A stretch of DNA of 64,000 nucleotides. Source: Mycobacterium sp. E3198. Its GTDB lineage: Bacteria; Actinomycetota; Actinomycetes; Mycobacteriales; Mycobacteriaceae. A program made the translations under genes and the position numbers. The notes beneath the pieces were generated by a model. The model was not told the origin of the DNA. It saw only the letters and a list, made by a program, of their open reading frames with translations, and searched no databases. Numbering within the stretch: the first letter of the stretch is position 1; every line of letters starts with the position of its first letter. The stretch lies in assembly GCF_001667015.1 (NCBI RefSeq), contig NZ_LZIS01000081.1:1-64000 (forward strand), written 5' to 3'. Below, one piece after another: positions 1 through 7,983 of this stretch.

Positions 1-340
1 CCACCCGCCATCCGATCTCCGTGTGGTGGACCGAGATCCGTCGGGTGCTGCGGCCGGGCGGCACCTACTTTGCGCAGCACATCGGGCCGGCCACGATGGG
101 CGAGCTGGTCGAGTACTTCATCGGACCGCAGCCCGAGAAATGGGCCGAATTTCACCCGGACGCCGTGCGCGCGCAGGTGGACGCCGCGGGCCTGCAGGTG
201 GTGGATCTGCGCGCGGAGCGGCTGCGGGCCGAGTTCTTCGACATCGGGGCCGTCGTCTACTTCCTGCGCAAAGTAGGTGCCGCCCGGCCGCAGCACCCGA
301 CGGATCTCGGTCCACCACACGGAGATCGGATGGCGGGTGG
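1..340. repeat. fold-back inverted repeat, 77-bp perfect arms around a 186-bp loop
   Basis: Bases 1-77 are the exact reverse complement of 264-340, with no mismatch, around a loop at 78-263. The left arm is cut by the window edge, so the true arm may be longer. The arms carry methyltransferase coding sequence, sense on the plus strand in the left arm and on the minus strand in the right arm. The junction lies at an 11-bp inverted match (ACTTTGCGCAG at 67-77, its complement at 264-274) that an intact gene of this family would hold on both sides of the loop. This is the structure made by snap-back copying at a short inverted repeat, either in the cell or as a library or assembly artefact. Confidence 0.9.
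3..274 (+). pseudogene. class I methyltransferase, C-terminal part (displaced by fold-back)
   Basis: Reading the plus strand from base 3 gives the post-motif region of a class I SAM-dependent methyltransferase: LRPGGTYFAQH, then a helix-rich stretch ending VVYFLRKV. After FLRKV the frame runs into the antisense of its own upstream sequence and stops resembling the family, which normally continues with about 50 further residues. This piece is the continuation expected for the N-terminal part encoded on the opposite strand at 264-689, so the two are halves of one gene separated by the inverted repeat. Whether a whole copy lies left of the window cannot be seen. The substrate is unknown. Confidence 0.6.
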
Positions 341-689
341 TCACCAGGTCGAACGCCTCGTCGGCGAACGGCAGCGGTGGTTCGTCCCGGGTGGCCACCA
401 GCACGACGCCGAGCGGATGCAGGCGTTTGGTCGCCAGCGCCGCATTCGGGGGCCACGTCTCGATGGCCGCCATCGTCGGCGGGAACGGCCCCGCGCCCGC
501 CAGCACCTCGCCGCCCCCGGTGTGAATGTCCAGCGCGGCCGACACCTTCGCCAAGCGACCGCTCAGCTGCCGCTGGAAGCCCCAGGACGGCCGCTCCTCG
601 GTCGCGCGGCCGTCGAGCCAGGAGAAGTCCCAGCCGTCGACGGATACGGAATCGGCTTCGGCGACCAGGTCTTCGAATGTGCGCGACAT
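264..689 (-). pseudogene. class I methyltransferase, N-terminal part (broken by fold-back)
   Basis: The minus strand from the ATG at 689-687 encodes about 142 residues starting MSRTFEDLVAEAD. The SAM-binding motif I appears as ALDIHTGGGEVLAG, and the motif near PFADEAFDLVTTRHPISVWW precedes LRPGGTYFAQ. The match to the family ends at base 264, where the reading frame enters the reversed loop. The frame stays open to the window edge but the residues no longer look like the family. It lies just downstream of glbN on the same strand (56-bp gap). The start gives a normal N-terminus. Whether this break is real depends on whether the adjoining fold-back is real. Confidence 0.6.
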
Positions 690-744
690 GCATTGCATTG
701 TCACCGAAGCACCGAGATCGCCGCCATGGTCGCGGCCGGCGGGC

Positions 745-1143
745 TCAGACCGTGCTGGGTTCGGTCGACGCGATCTCGGGGGCCAGCGGCGCGATGGCGC
801 TGAGGATGTCGGTGACGGTCGCCGAGGGCACGCCGGCGGCGGCGAGCGCGTCCGCCAAATGCCCGGCGACCAGGCTGAAGTGGTGCATGGTGATGCCGCG
901 CCCCTGGTGCACCTGCTTCATCGGCGCGCCCGTGTAGGGCTCGGGCCCCCCGAGCGCGGCCGCGAAGAACTCGACCTGCTTGCCCTTGAGGCGGTTCATG
1001 TTCGTGCCGGTGAAAAAGCCCGACAGGTGGTCGTCGGCAAGCACGCGAACGTAGAAGTCCGCGACGACGGCCTCGAGGGCCTCGTGCCCGCCGATCCGCT
1101 CGTAGATCGTGGCGGGGTTGCGGAAGCGCGCCAGAATTCTCAT
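745..1143 (-). CDS. glbN: truncated hemoglobin N (group I), nitric oxide dioxygenase
   Basis: A 132-residue group I truncated hemoglobin, nearly the length of M. tuberculosis HbN (Rv1542c). In the family it binds heme and O2 and turns nitric oxide into nitrate. Visible are the Gly-Gly AB turn (YERIGGHEA), the B10 tyrosine at residue 31, the distal pocket Leu52/Gln56 ([10 protein letters not shown]) and the proximal F8 histidine at residue 79 in QVHQGRG. The segment from [13 protein letters not shown] to [15 protein letters not shown] is typical of the mycobacterial protein. The ATG follows no strong ribosome-binding site. It is divergent from the SDR gene across 217 bp, which presumably holds both promoters. 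It is expected to be cytosolic or membrane-associated. Confidence 0.95.
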   Translation of the reverse strand: MRILARFRNPATIYERIGGHEALEAVVADFYVRVLADDHLSGFFTGTNMNRLKGKQVEFFAAALGGPEPYTGAPMKQVHQGRGITMHHFSLVAGHLADALAAAGVPSATVTDILSAIAPLAPEIASTEPSTV

Positions 1144-1360
1144 AAATCCGATCAGAACATCGCGGCGTTGCCCACCCGTTAGTGCGCTATCACACCCGGA
1201 TTACCCTCTGTAACAAGGGGATTGCCCGCGAATGGCCCCGACCCGGGCCGCCGTGTGAGCCGCCGACTCGCCGTTCACATGGCGGCAATCTTGCCTCCGA
1301 CGGCCGACGGATGCCCTAGGTTGGTGCTATGACCCACGTCACATTGCCCGTCAGGAGCAC

Positions 1361-2386
1361 ATGCCGATGAATCTCCTTGGAGACTTGACCAACCTGGTGG
1401 AAAAGCCTTTCGCGGCGATGTCCAACATCATCAACACCCCCAACTCGGCCGGGCGATACCGGCCGTTCTATCTGCGCAACGTGCTGGACGCGGTGCAGGG
1501 CCGCACGCTCGAGGATGCCGTGCAGGGCAGGATCGTCCTGATCACCGGCGGCTCGTCGGGTATCGGCGAGGCCGCCGCCAAGAAGATCGCGGAGGCGGGC
1601 GGGGTGGTGGTCCTGGTCGCCCGCACCCGGGAGAACCTCGAAAAGGTCGCCGACGAGATCCGCGGCAACGGCGGGACCGCCCACGTCTACCCGTGCGACC
1701 TGACCGACGTGGACGCCATCGCCGCGATGGCCGACCAGGTGATCGACGACCTCGGCGGCGTCGACATCCTGATCAACAACGCCGGGCGGTCGATTCGGCG
1801 CTCGCTGAAGCTGTCCTACGACCGCATCCACGACTACCAGCGGACCATGCAACTGAACTACCTCGGCGCCGTCCAGCTCATCCTCAAGTTCATCCCCGGG
1901 ATGCGCGAACGCGGCTTCGGCCAGATCATCAACGTCTCCTCGGTCGGCGTGCAGACCCGCGCGCCGCGCTTCGGCGCCTACATCGCCAGCAAGGCCGCCC
2001 TGGACAGCCTGTGCGACGCGCTGCAGGCCGAGGTCGTCAACGACGACGTCAAGTTCACCACCGTGCACATGGCGCTGGTGCGCACGCCGATGATCAGCCC
2101 GACCACGATGTACGACAAGTTCCCCGCGCTGACACCGGACCAGGCCGCCGGCGTGATCACCGATGCGATCGTGCACCGGCCCCGGCGGGCGAGTTCGCCG
2201 TTCGGGCAGTTCGCCGCCGTCGCCGACGCCGTCAACCCGGCGGTGATGGACCGCGTGCGCAACCGCGCATTCGCCATGTTCAGAGACTCCGACGCGGCCA
2301 AGGGCGGCGAATCGTCCAGTGATGCAGAGCCTTTCGACAAGCGGAGCGAGACGTTTGTCCGCGCGACCCGCGGGATACATTGGTGA
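1361..2386 (+). CDS. short-chain dehydrogenase/reductase, probable fatty acyl-CoA reductase (Rv1543-like)
   Basis: A 341-residue classical-fold SDR. After about 60 residues of N-terminal extension it shows the nucleotide-binding glycine motif TGGSSGIGEAAAKKI, the NNAG motif in ILINNAGRSIRRS and the catalytic Ser and YxxxK in INVSSVGV and YIASKAALDS. The ATG is preceded by AGGAG six bases upstream, which selects this start over the ATG 32 bases earlier. Size, N-terminal extension and position match M. tuberculosis Rv1543, annotated there as a possible fatty acyl-CoA reductase. The acyl substrate is inferred from that annotation, not from the sequence. A second SDR follows after 4 bp, so the two are probably co-transcribed. 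Confidence 0.85.
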   Translation: MPMNLLGDLTNLVEKPFAAMSNIINTPNSAGRYRPFYLRNVLDAVQGRTLEDAVQGRIVLITGGSSGIGEAAAKKIAEAGGVVVLVARTRENLEKVADEIRGNGGTAHVYPCDLTDVDAIAAMADQVIDDLGGVDILINNAGRSIRRSLKLSYDRIHDYQRTMQLNYLGAVQLILKFIPGMRERGFGQIINVSSVGVQTRAPRFGAYIASKAALDSLCDALQAEVVNDDVKFTTVHMALVRTPMISPTTMYDKFPALTPDQAAGVITDAIVHRPRRASSPFGQFAAVADAVNPAVMDRVRNRAFAMFRDSDAAKGGESSSDAEPFDKRSETFVRATRGIHW

Positions 2387-2390
2387 CACG

Positions 2391-3194
2391 ATGAGTCTTC
2401 CGAAACCTGACACCGACACCACCGTCGTCATCACCGGCGCCTCGTCCGGCATCGGCGCCGAACTGGCTCGCGGCCTGGCCCGCCGTGGGTTCCCGCTGCT
2501 GCTGGTCGCGCGGCGCCGCGAGCGCCTCGACGAACTCGCCAACGAGGTGGGCCAGGAATACTCGGTGGCGGTCGAGGTGCTGCCGCTGGACCTCAGCGAT
2601 GCCAAGAGCCGCGCCAAGCTGGCGGACCGGCTGCGCACCGAACCGATCGCCGGGCTGTGCAACAGCGCAGGCTTCGGCACCAGCGGGGTCTTCCACGAGC
2701 TGCCGCTCGAACGCGAAAGCGAGGAGGTCACGCTCAACGCGCTGGCGTTGATGGAACTCACCCACGCGGTGTTGCCCGGCATGGTCGAGCGCGGCGCCGG
2801 CGCGGTGATGAACATCGCCTCGATCGCCGGGTTCCAGCCGCTGCCCTACATGGCCGTGTATTCGGCGACCAAGGCGTTCGTGCAGACGTTCTCCGAGGCC
2901 ATCCACGAGGAACTGCACGGGACCGGGGTGTCGGTCACGGTCCTGTGCCCGGGCCCGGTCCCCACCGAATGGGCCGAGATCGCCAACGCCGAACGGTTCA
3001 GCATCCCGGTGGCGCAGGTTTCGCCGCGCGACGTGGCCGAGGCGGCCATCGGCGGGATGCTGGCCGGCAAGCGCAGCGTGGTTCCGGGCATCGTGCCCAA
3101 GGTCGTCAGCACCGGCGGCAGGTTCGTGCCGCGCACCTTGCTGCTGCCGGGGCTGCGGATCGGCAACCGATTCCGCGGCGGGCCCAGCCGCTGA
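2391..3194 (+). CDS. short-chain dehydrogenase (Rv1544-like ketoacyl reductase)
   Basis: A 267-residue SDR beginning MSLPKPDTDTTVVITGASSG. The cofactor motif TGASSGIGAELA lies at about residues 14-25, NSAG (in place of NNAG) at CNSAGFGTSG, the catalytic Ser in MNIASIAGF and the YxxxK in YSATKAFVQ. The start four bases after the stop of the preceding SDR gives the family's normal length; longer upstream readings overlap that gene and lack family residues. Position and size match Rv1544, annotated as a possible ketoacyl reductase. With its partner it forms a two-gene reductase operon, probably acting on fatty acyl or ketoacyl groups. Confidence 0.85.
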   Translation: MSLPKPDTDTTVVITGASSGIGAELARGLARRGFPLLLVARRRERLDELANEVGQEYSVAVEVLPLDLSDAKSRAKLADRLRTEPIAGLCNSAGFGTSGVFHELPLERESEEVTLNALALMELTHAVLPGMVERGAGAVMNIASIAGFQPLPYMAVYSATKAFVQTFSEAIHEELHGTGVSVTVLCPGPVPTEWAEIANAERFSIPVAQVSPRDVAEAAIGGMLAGKRSVVPGIVPKVVSTGGRFVPRTLLLPGLRIGNRFRGGPSR

Positions 3195-3300
3195 TGGCCG
3201 CCGTGCGCCCGCTGCGGCAAGGTGCGCTGGCGGCGAGGGTGAGTTGTTGGCTTTGACTGTGAGTCCACGGCGACAAAATTGCGGGATCCGCGCCCTCGGC

Positions 3301-3360
3301 TCACACGCGAAGCCCTGAGCTCACACGCGAAGCCCTGCGTTCACACGCGAAGCTGTGGGC
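3301..3360. repeat. three tandem 20-bp units in the intergenic region
   Basis: Three adjacent 20-base units each begin TCACACGCGAAGC and diverge only in the last bases (CCTGAGC, CCTGCGT, TGTGGGC). They lie in the 196-bp gap between the second SDR gene and the SRPBCC gene, ending 30 bp before the latter's start. The unit does not code for a recognisable peptide. It could be a short variable-number tandem repeat or a repeated binding site; nothing in the window decides between these. Confidence 0.85.
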
Positions 3361-3390
3361 TCGCAACGGTCCGGCGGCTACGTTGGTCTG

Positions 3391-3822
3391 ATGGCCGCCG
3401 TTGACCTGACCGCCGACATGCCGATGACCCCGCAGGAGATGTGGGACCGCGTGTCGGACTTGTCGGATCTGGGCGACTGGCTGGTGCTGCACGAGGGCTG
3501 GCGCAGCGAGCTGCCCGACGAGATCACCGAGGGCACCGAGATCGTGGGCGTGGCGCGGTCCAAGGGCCTGCGCAACCGGGTGACGTGGACGGTGACCACG
3601 TGGGACCCGCCGCACGAGGTCGCGATGTCGGGGGCGGGCAAGGGCGGGGCGAAATACGCCGTCACGCTCACCGTGCGGCCCGCCGCGGGCGGGTCCACCC
3701 TGGGCCTGCGCCTCGAGCTGGGGGGACGCGCGTTGTTCGGCCCGGTGGGCTCGGCCGCGGCGCGCGCGGTCAGGGGAGACGTGCAGAAGTCGCTGAAGCA
3801 GTTTGTGGAGCTGTACGGGTAG
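3391..3822 (+). CDS. SRPBCC / polyketide cyclase-like protein (Rv1546-like)
   Basis: A 143-residue protein starting [19 protein letters not shown], with the START/SRPBCC helix-grip pattern: an N-terminal strand, the segment [18 protein letters not shown], a central run of beta strands ([28 protein letters not shown]) and a long C-terminal helix ending [13 protein letters not shown]. Such proteins form a hydrophobic ligand cavity. Many have no known ligand, and none can be named here. Sequence and position match M. tuberculosis Rv1546. The chosen ATG gives the conserved N-terminus. The last 53 bases overlap the end of the convergent mmpL gene. Confidence 0.85.
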   Translation: MAAVDLTADMPMTPQEMWDRVSDLSDLGDWLVLHEGWRSELPDEITEGTEIVGVARSKGLRNRVTWTVTTWDPPHEVAMSGAGKGGAKYAVTLTVRPAAGGSTLGLRLELGGRALFGPVGSAAARAVRGDVQKSLKQFVELYG

Positions 3823-6706
3823 GCATCACCGCCGTATCGTCGTCCTCCCACAGCAGCAGTTGCCGCACCGCCGAGCGCGGCCCGTAGGGCCGGAGCATCG
3901 TGCTGGCCGGGCGCGGGCGCACCCGCTGCGGCCACCAGAACCAGCGCCCCAGAAGCGTTGCGACGGAAGGCGTCATGAACGACCGCACGATCAGCGTGTC
4001 GAACAGCAGCCCCAGGCCGATGGTGGTCCCGATCTGGCCCAGCACCTGGAAACCGCTGAACACGAACGCGCACATGGTGATCGCGAAGACCAGGCCTGCG
4101 GAGGTCACCACCGAGCCGGAGCCTGCCATCGAGCGGATGATGCCGGTCTTCAGTCCGGCATGGATTTCCTCTTTGAATCGCGAGATCAGCAACAGGTTGT
4201 AGTCGGAACCCACCGCCAACAGCAGGATCACCGCCAGAGCCAGCACGACCCAATACAGCTTGATGCCGAACATGTACTGCCACACCAGCACCGACAGCCC
4301 GAAGGAGGCGCCGAGCGAAAGGGCCACCGTGCCCACGATGACGAGGGCGGCGACCAGGCTCCGCGTGATGATCAGCATGATGAGCAGGATGAGGCTGAGC
4401 GCGGCGAGCCCGACGATCAGCAGGTCGTATTTGGCGCCGTCCTGGATGTCCTTGTACGTGGCTGCGGTGCCGCCGATGTAGATGTGGGCGTCGGCCATCG
4501 GCGTGCCCTTCAGGGCCTCGTGCGCGGCGTTGACGATCGGGTCGATATGCGAGATGCCTTGCGGCGTGGCGGGATCGCCGTCATGGGTGACGATCATCCG
4601 GGCCGCCTCGCCGTCGGGCGAGAGGAACAGTTTCAGCCCGCGCTTGAAGTCGGGGTTGTTGAACACCTCGGGGGGCAAATAGAAGCTGTCGTCGTTCTTC
4701 GCGGTGTCGAAGGCCCGCCCCAGCGCCGTCGCGTTGTCGATCGCGGCCTGCGTCTGGGCGTTGATGCCGGCCTGGGTGGCGTGGCTCGCCAGCGCCAGCT
4801 GGCGGTTGGTCTCCTGGCTGTCGATCTGGGGCGGGATCAGCGCGACGAGTTTGGGCTGCAGCGCGTCGAGCTTGTCCAGGGTGGCCGTGAGGTTTTCGAA
4901 TTTCTCGGTGAGCTGATCGACCCCGTCGAGGGCGTCGAGGACCGACCGGATCGCGAAGCAGGCCGGGATGTCGAAGCAGTGTTTCTCCCAATAGAAGTAG
5001 CTACGGATCGGCCGGAAGAAGTCGTCGAAATTCGCGATCTTGTCCCGCAGGTCCCTGATCGTGTCGACGGTGTCGTGAAAGCTCTGGGTTTCGGCGTGGG
5101 TGGCCGCGGCGAGCTGCTGCTGCAGGGCGTACTGCTGCTTGAGGATGTTGATGGTCTTCGCCAATTCGCCGGCCTGCTTCAGCAGGTCGTCGGCCCGATC
5201 CCGTTGGTACGTCAGGTTTTCCTGCTGGGCGGCGCTCTGATTGCTGATCACGAAGGCGAGCGAGCTGTGGTCGAGCGGGGTTCCCAGCGGCCGGGTGATG
5301 GTCTGCACCTGAGCGACGCCGCGCACATGGAACACCGCCTTGGCCACCCGGTCCAGGATGAGCATGTCGGCCGGGTTGCGCATGTCGTGATCCGTTTCCA
5401 CCATGAGCAATTCGGGCTCCAGCCGGGCACGCGAGAAGTGCTTCTCGGCGGCCGTGTAGCCGATGTTGGCCGGCGCGCTGGCGGGCATGTAGGGGCGGGT
5501 GTCGTAGCTCGTCTTGTACCCGGGCAACGCCAGCAGACCGATCAGGGCCAGGGCGCACGCCGCCGTGAGCACGGGCGCGGGCCACCGGACGATCGCCGTG
5601 CCGATCCGCCGCCAACCGCGGGTTCGCATCGCGCGTTTCGGGTCGAACACGCCCAGGGCGGCGCCCAGGGTGAGCACAGCCGGGCCCAGGGTGAGCGAGG
5701 CGAACAGCGCCACCAGGATGCCGAGAGCGGCTGGGATGCCGAGGCTTTGGAAGTAGGGCAGCCGGGTGAAGGCCAGACAGGCCACGGCGCCGGCCACGGT
5801 CAGGCCCGAACCCAGCACGATGTGGGCCGTGCCGCGATACATGGTGTAGTAGGCGGTTTCCTTGTCCTCGCCGGCCCCGCGCGACTCCTGGTAGCGGCCG
5901 ACGAAAAAGATCGCGTAGTCCGTTCCGGCGGCGATCACCAGCAACGTGAGGAGGTTCGTCGCGTACGTCGACAACCCGATGATGCCGGCGTTGCCCAGGA
6001 AGGCGACGATGCCTCGGGCGGCAGACATTTCGATGAGGACCGTGATGAGCACGAGCAGCATGGTGAAGAACGAGCGGTAGACGAACAGCAACATCACCGC
6101 GATCACCCCGACGGTGATCGCCGTGACCTTCGCGGTGCCCTTGCTGCCGACGTCGAACTGATCGGAGATCAGCGGTGCCGCGCCGGTCACATAGACCTTG
6201 ACGCCCGGCGGGGGTTGCATGTGGTCAACGATGTCGCGGACGGCGCCGACGCCCTCGTTGGCCAGCGCGGAGCCCTGATTGCCCGCGAGGAACAGCTGGA
6301 CGTAGGCCGCCTTGCCGTCGCTGCTCTGCGATCCCGCCGCGGTCAGGGTGTCGCCCCAGAAGTCCTGAACGTGCTCGACGTGCTTTTTGTCCTGCTCGAG
6401 CTTGCGGATCATCGTGTCGTAGAACTTGTGCGCGTCCGCGCCGAGCGGCTTGTCACCTTCCAGGACGATCATCGCTTGGCTGTCGGTGTCGAACTCCTGA
6501 AACTTGTGGCCGATGCGCTTGATCGCCTTCAGCGATGGTGCGTCGGGCGAGTTCAGCGCCACGTTGTGGGTTTTCCCGACCTCTTCCAGCTGCGGCACCG
6601 CGATGTTCGTGATGGCGGCCAGCCCGATCCAGAACAGCAGGATCGGCAGCGAGAGCCGGCGGATGGTGTGCGGCAGGCGGGGCCGCGTCAGTTGATCGTT
6701 GCTCAT
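3770..6706 (-). CDS. MmpL family RND transporter (first module)
   Basis: A 978-residue mycobacterial MmpL, an inner-membrane, proton-driven exporter of cell-envelope lipids. The layout is normal: first membrane helix at about residues 20-38, a periplasmic porter domain to about 190, five helices to about 345, one near 375-395, a second large periplasmic domain with coiled-coil-like Gln-rich helices and two conserved Cys ([12 protein letters not shown]), then five helices before a short cytosolic tail. The Asp-Tyr proton-relay pairs are present as GTDY (Asp263-Tyr264) and GSDY in the last bundle. It overlaps the upstream mmpS by 4 bp (ATGA), so the two are translationally coupled. In M. tuberculosis no mmpL lies at this place next to dnaE1. 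The lipid cargo is unknown. Confidence 0.92.
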   Translation of the reverse strand: MSNDQLTRPRLPHTIRRLSLPILLFWIGLAAITNIAVPQLEEVGKTHNVALNSPDAPSLKAIKRIGHKFQEFDTDSQAMIVLEGDKPLGADAHKFYDTMIRKLEQDKKHVEHVQDFWGDTLTAAGSQSSDGKAAYVQLFLAGNQGSALANEGVGAVRDIVDHMQPPPGVKVYVTGAAPLISDQFDVGSKGTAKVTAITVGVIAVMLLFVYRSFFTMLLVLITVLIEMSAARGIVAFLGNAGIIGLSTYATNLLTLLVIAAGTDYAIFFVGRYQESRGAGEDKETAYYTMYRGTAHIVLGSGLTVAGAVACLAFTRLPYFQSLGIPAALGILVALFASLTLGPAVLTLGAALGVFDPKRAMRTRGWRRIGTAIVRWPAPVLTAACALALIGLLALPGYKTSYDTRPYMPASAPANIGYTAAEKHFSRARLEPELLMVETDHDMRNPADMLILDRVAKAVFHVRGVAQVQTITRPLGTPLDHSSLAFVISNQSAAQQENLTYQRDRADDLLKQAGELAKTINILKQQYALQQQLAAATHAETQSFHDTVDTIRDLRDKIANFDDFFRPIRSYFYWEKHCFDIPACFAIRSVLDALDGVDQLTEKFENLTATLDKLDALQPKLVALIPPQIDSQETNRQLALASHATQAGINAQTQAAIDNATALGRAFDTAKNDDSFYLPPEVFNNPDFKRGLKLFLSPDGEAARMIVTHDGDPATPQGISHIDPIVNAAHEALKGTPMADAHIYIGGTAATYKDIQDGAKYDLLIVGLAALSLILLIMLIITRSLVAALVIVGTVALSLGASFGLSVLVWQYMFGIKLYWVVLALAVILLLAVGSDYNLLLISRFKEEIHAGLKTGIIRSMAGSGSVVTSAGLVFAITMCAFVFSGFQVLGQIGTTIGLGLLFDTLIVRSFMTPSVATLLGRWFWWPQRVRPRPASTMLRPYGPRSAVRQLLLWEDDDTAVMPTRTAPQTASATSARLP

Positions 6707-7131
6707 CCCGACTTATCCAGACAGAAGGTGTAGGCGTCGACTTCGTTCACGGTGCGTTCGTCCTTGACCTCGCCGTTGACGGTGATCCGGCAGCCGAGGG
6801 TGCTGCCGGTGCCCTGCGCCACCACGTTGCCGACGACCGCGGGCTGCGTGGTGGTGATGGTGTACGACCAGGGCAGGGGTGCGTTTTTGACTTGTTGCGG
6901 CTGGGCGTTGACGTCCAGGTAGTTGATGGTCGCCACGGCGCCCGGCGTGCCGAAGACCTCGAGCACCACCTGTTTGGGGTTGAACGGCACGATCTCGTTG
7001 GCAAGGCCGCTGTTGGCCGAGACATTGGAATGCGAGCCGAAGATGCCGTGCAGGCGATAGATCGCGAACCCCGCCAGCGCGACGACGAGCACCGCGACCA
7101 ACGGTATCCATCCCCGCCTGACGAGGGACAT
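6703..7131 (-). CDS. MmpS family membrane protein (partner of first MmpL)
   Basis: A protein of about 142 residues: a short basic N-terminus, one membrane helix ([20 protein letters not shown]) and an extracellular beta-sandwich domain with the usual MmpS signatures [17 protein letters not shown] and [11 protein letters not shown], plus two Cys ([18 protein letters not shown]). MmpS proteins assist MmpL transporters and sit in the membrane facing the periplasm. The ATG at 7131 is preferred because AAGGGGA lies 9 bases upstream; a GTG six codons earlier (7149) is the alternative. Its stop overlaps the mmpL start. A TetR gene lies just upstream on the same strand and may repress the pair. Confidence 0.88.
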   Translation of the reverse strand: MSLVRRGWIPLVAVLVVALAGFAIYRLHGIFGSHSNVSANSGLANEIVPFNPKQVVLEVFGTPGAVATINYLDVNAQPQQVKNAPLPWSYTITTTQPAVVGNVVAQGTGSTLGCRITVNGEVKDERTVNEVDAYTFCLDKSG

Positions 7132-7222
7132 ACTCGGAATCCCCTTCACCCGTTGGCCATTCGATGCTCAGGTGCCACTGTCACGCGGCCCTGCGAGCGC
7201 CATCGTTGGGTATGACCATACG

Positions 7223-7236
7223 GTACTGACCAGTAC
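7223..7236. promoter_or_regulatory. candidate TetR operator upstream of mmpS
   Basis: GTACTG and CAGTAC form 6-bp inverted arms around two bases, in the 144-bp gap between the TetR gene's stop and the chosen mmpS start. Nearby GTAC-containing matches (for example at about 7253-7257) could be extra half-sites. The position suits repression of mmpS-mmpL by the adjacent TetR. This is inference from symmetry and place only. Confidence 0.4.
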
Positions 7237-7275
7237 TGCACAAGAGACGCGACCGTACACTTCGGGCGCCATCTA

Positions 7276-7884
7276 TCAACTGGCCTGATATCCGCTGGTC
7301 CGGGTGAGTCCGGGCATGATGAAGTCGTCGACGAGGGCTTGCACGGTGCGGCGGGTGGGCGGTTGCCCGGGGATGATGGAGCGAAAGATCAGATACCCGG
7401 GCAGCAGGTCCCACAACTCGTCGGCGATGGCGTCCTCGGGGATCTCGCCGCGGTCAACCGCCTGGCGCAGGACGTGTTGGAGCATGGCCTTGCGCTGATC
7501 GAGGAACTGGTGCTGCAGTGCGTCACCGAGGGCGGGGTGACGCGACGCCTCGACGAGCACCGCGCGGATGGTGCTGGCGAGCTGGGAGCCCTGCTGACAG
7601 ATCTTGTCCCCGATGTGCAGCAAATCGCCCCGCAACGTGCCGGTTTCCGGCGGGACCGCGATCTGGCAGATGCCCTCGATGAAGGCGGCCAGCACCAATT
7701 CGGCTTTCGAGGGCCAGCGCCGGTACACGGTGGCCTTGCTGGCCCGGGCCTCGCTGGCCACGGCGTCCACCGTCAACCCGTCGTAGCCGTGGTCGGCCAA
7801 CAGCCGCAACGTCACCGCGAGCAGCTCGGCCTCGCGCGGCGACCACGGCGACGACCCCGCGTACCGGTCGGCAGTCTGGGTCAT
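7276..7884 (-). CDS. TetR family transcriptional regulator
   Basis: A 202-residue TetR/AcrR regulator. The N-terminal DNA-binding domain shows the family pattern at about residues 20-65 (LAVTLRLLADHGYDGLTVDAV, then SKATVYRRWPSKAELV), followed by a helical ligand domain with SGYQAS at the end. The start at ATG 7884 gives a normal short leader (MTQTADRYAG). It is transcribed in the same direction as mmpS-mmpL, 144 bp ahead of the chosen mmpS start, and lies back to back with dnaE1. The likely target is the mmpS-mmpL pair, as with other mycobacterial TetR-MmpSL modules; the inducer is unknown. Confidence 0.88.
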   Translation of the reverse strand: MTQTADRYAGSSPWSPREAELLAVTLRLLADHGYDGLTVDAVASEARASKATVYRRWPSKAELVLAAFIEGICQIAVPPETGTLRGDLLHIGDKICQQGSQLASTIRAVLVEASRHPALGDALQHQFLDQRKAMLQHVLRQAVDRGEIPEDAIADELWDLLPGYLIFRSIIPGQPPTRRTVQALVDDFIMPGLTRTSGYQAS

Positions 7885-7983
7885 GCGCCCACCATAGATC
7901 CGCGGGGCGTGACTGCGTGAGTTAAAGACACACTCGCGACACGCCGGGGGTTCGTCGGTGGTCGGTCATAGACTGGCGTCCCT

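Noticed and set aside
21..937. Long plus-strand frames running through the fold-back region
   Set aside because: Only the first 90 residues resemble a methyltransferase; the rest is the antisense of the same gene and has no family pattern.
1316..2815. Large minus-strand open frames opposite the SDR genes
   Set aside because: They are shadows caused by high GC; residues are Arg/His/Ala-rich with no domain, while the plus strand shows complete SDR motifs.
3803..6733. 976-codon plus-strand frame opposite the first mmpL
   Set aside because: Antisense shadow; composition rich in Arg, Gly and His, and the minus strand has full MmpL topology.
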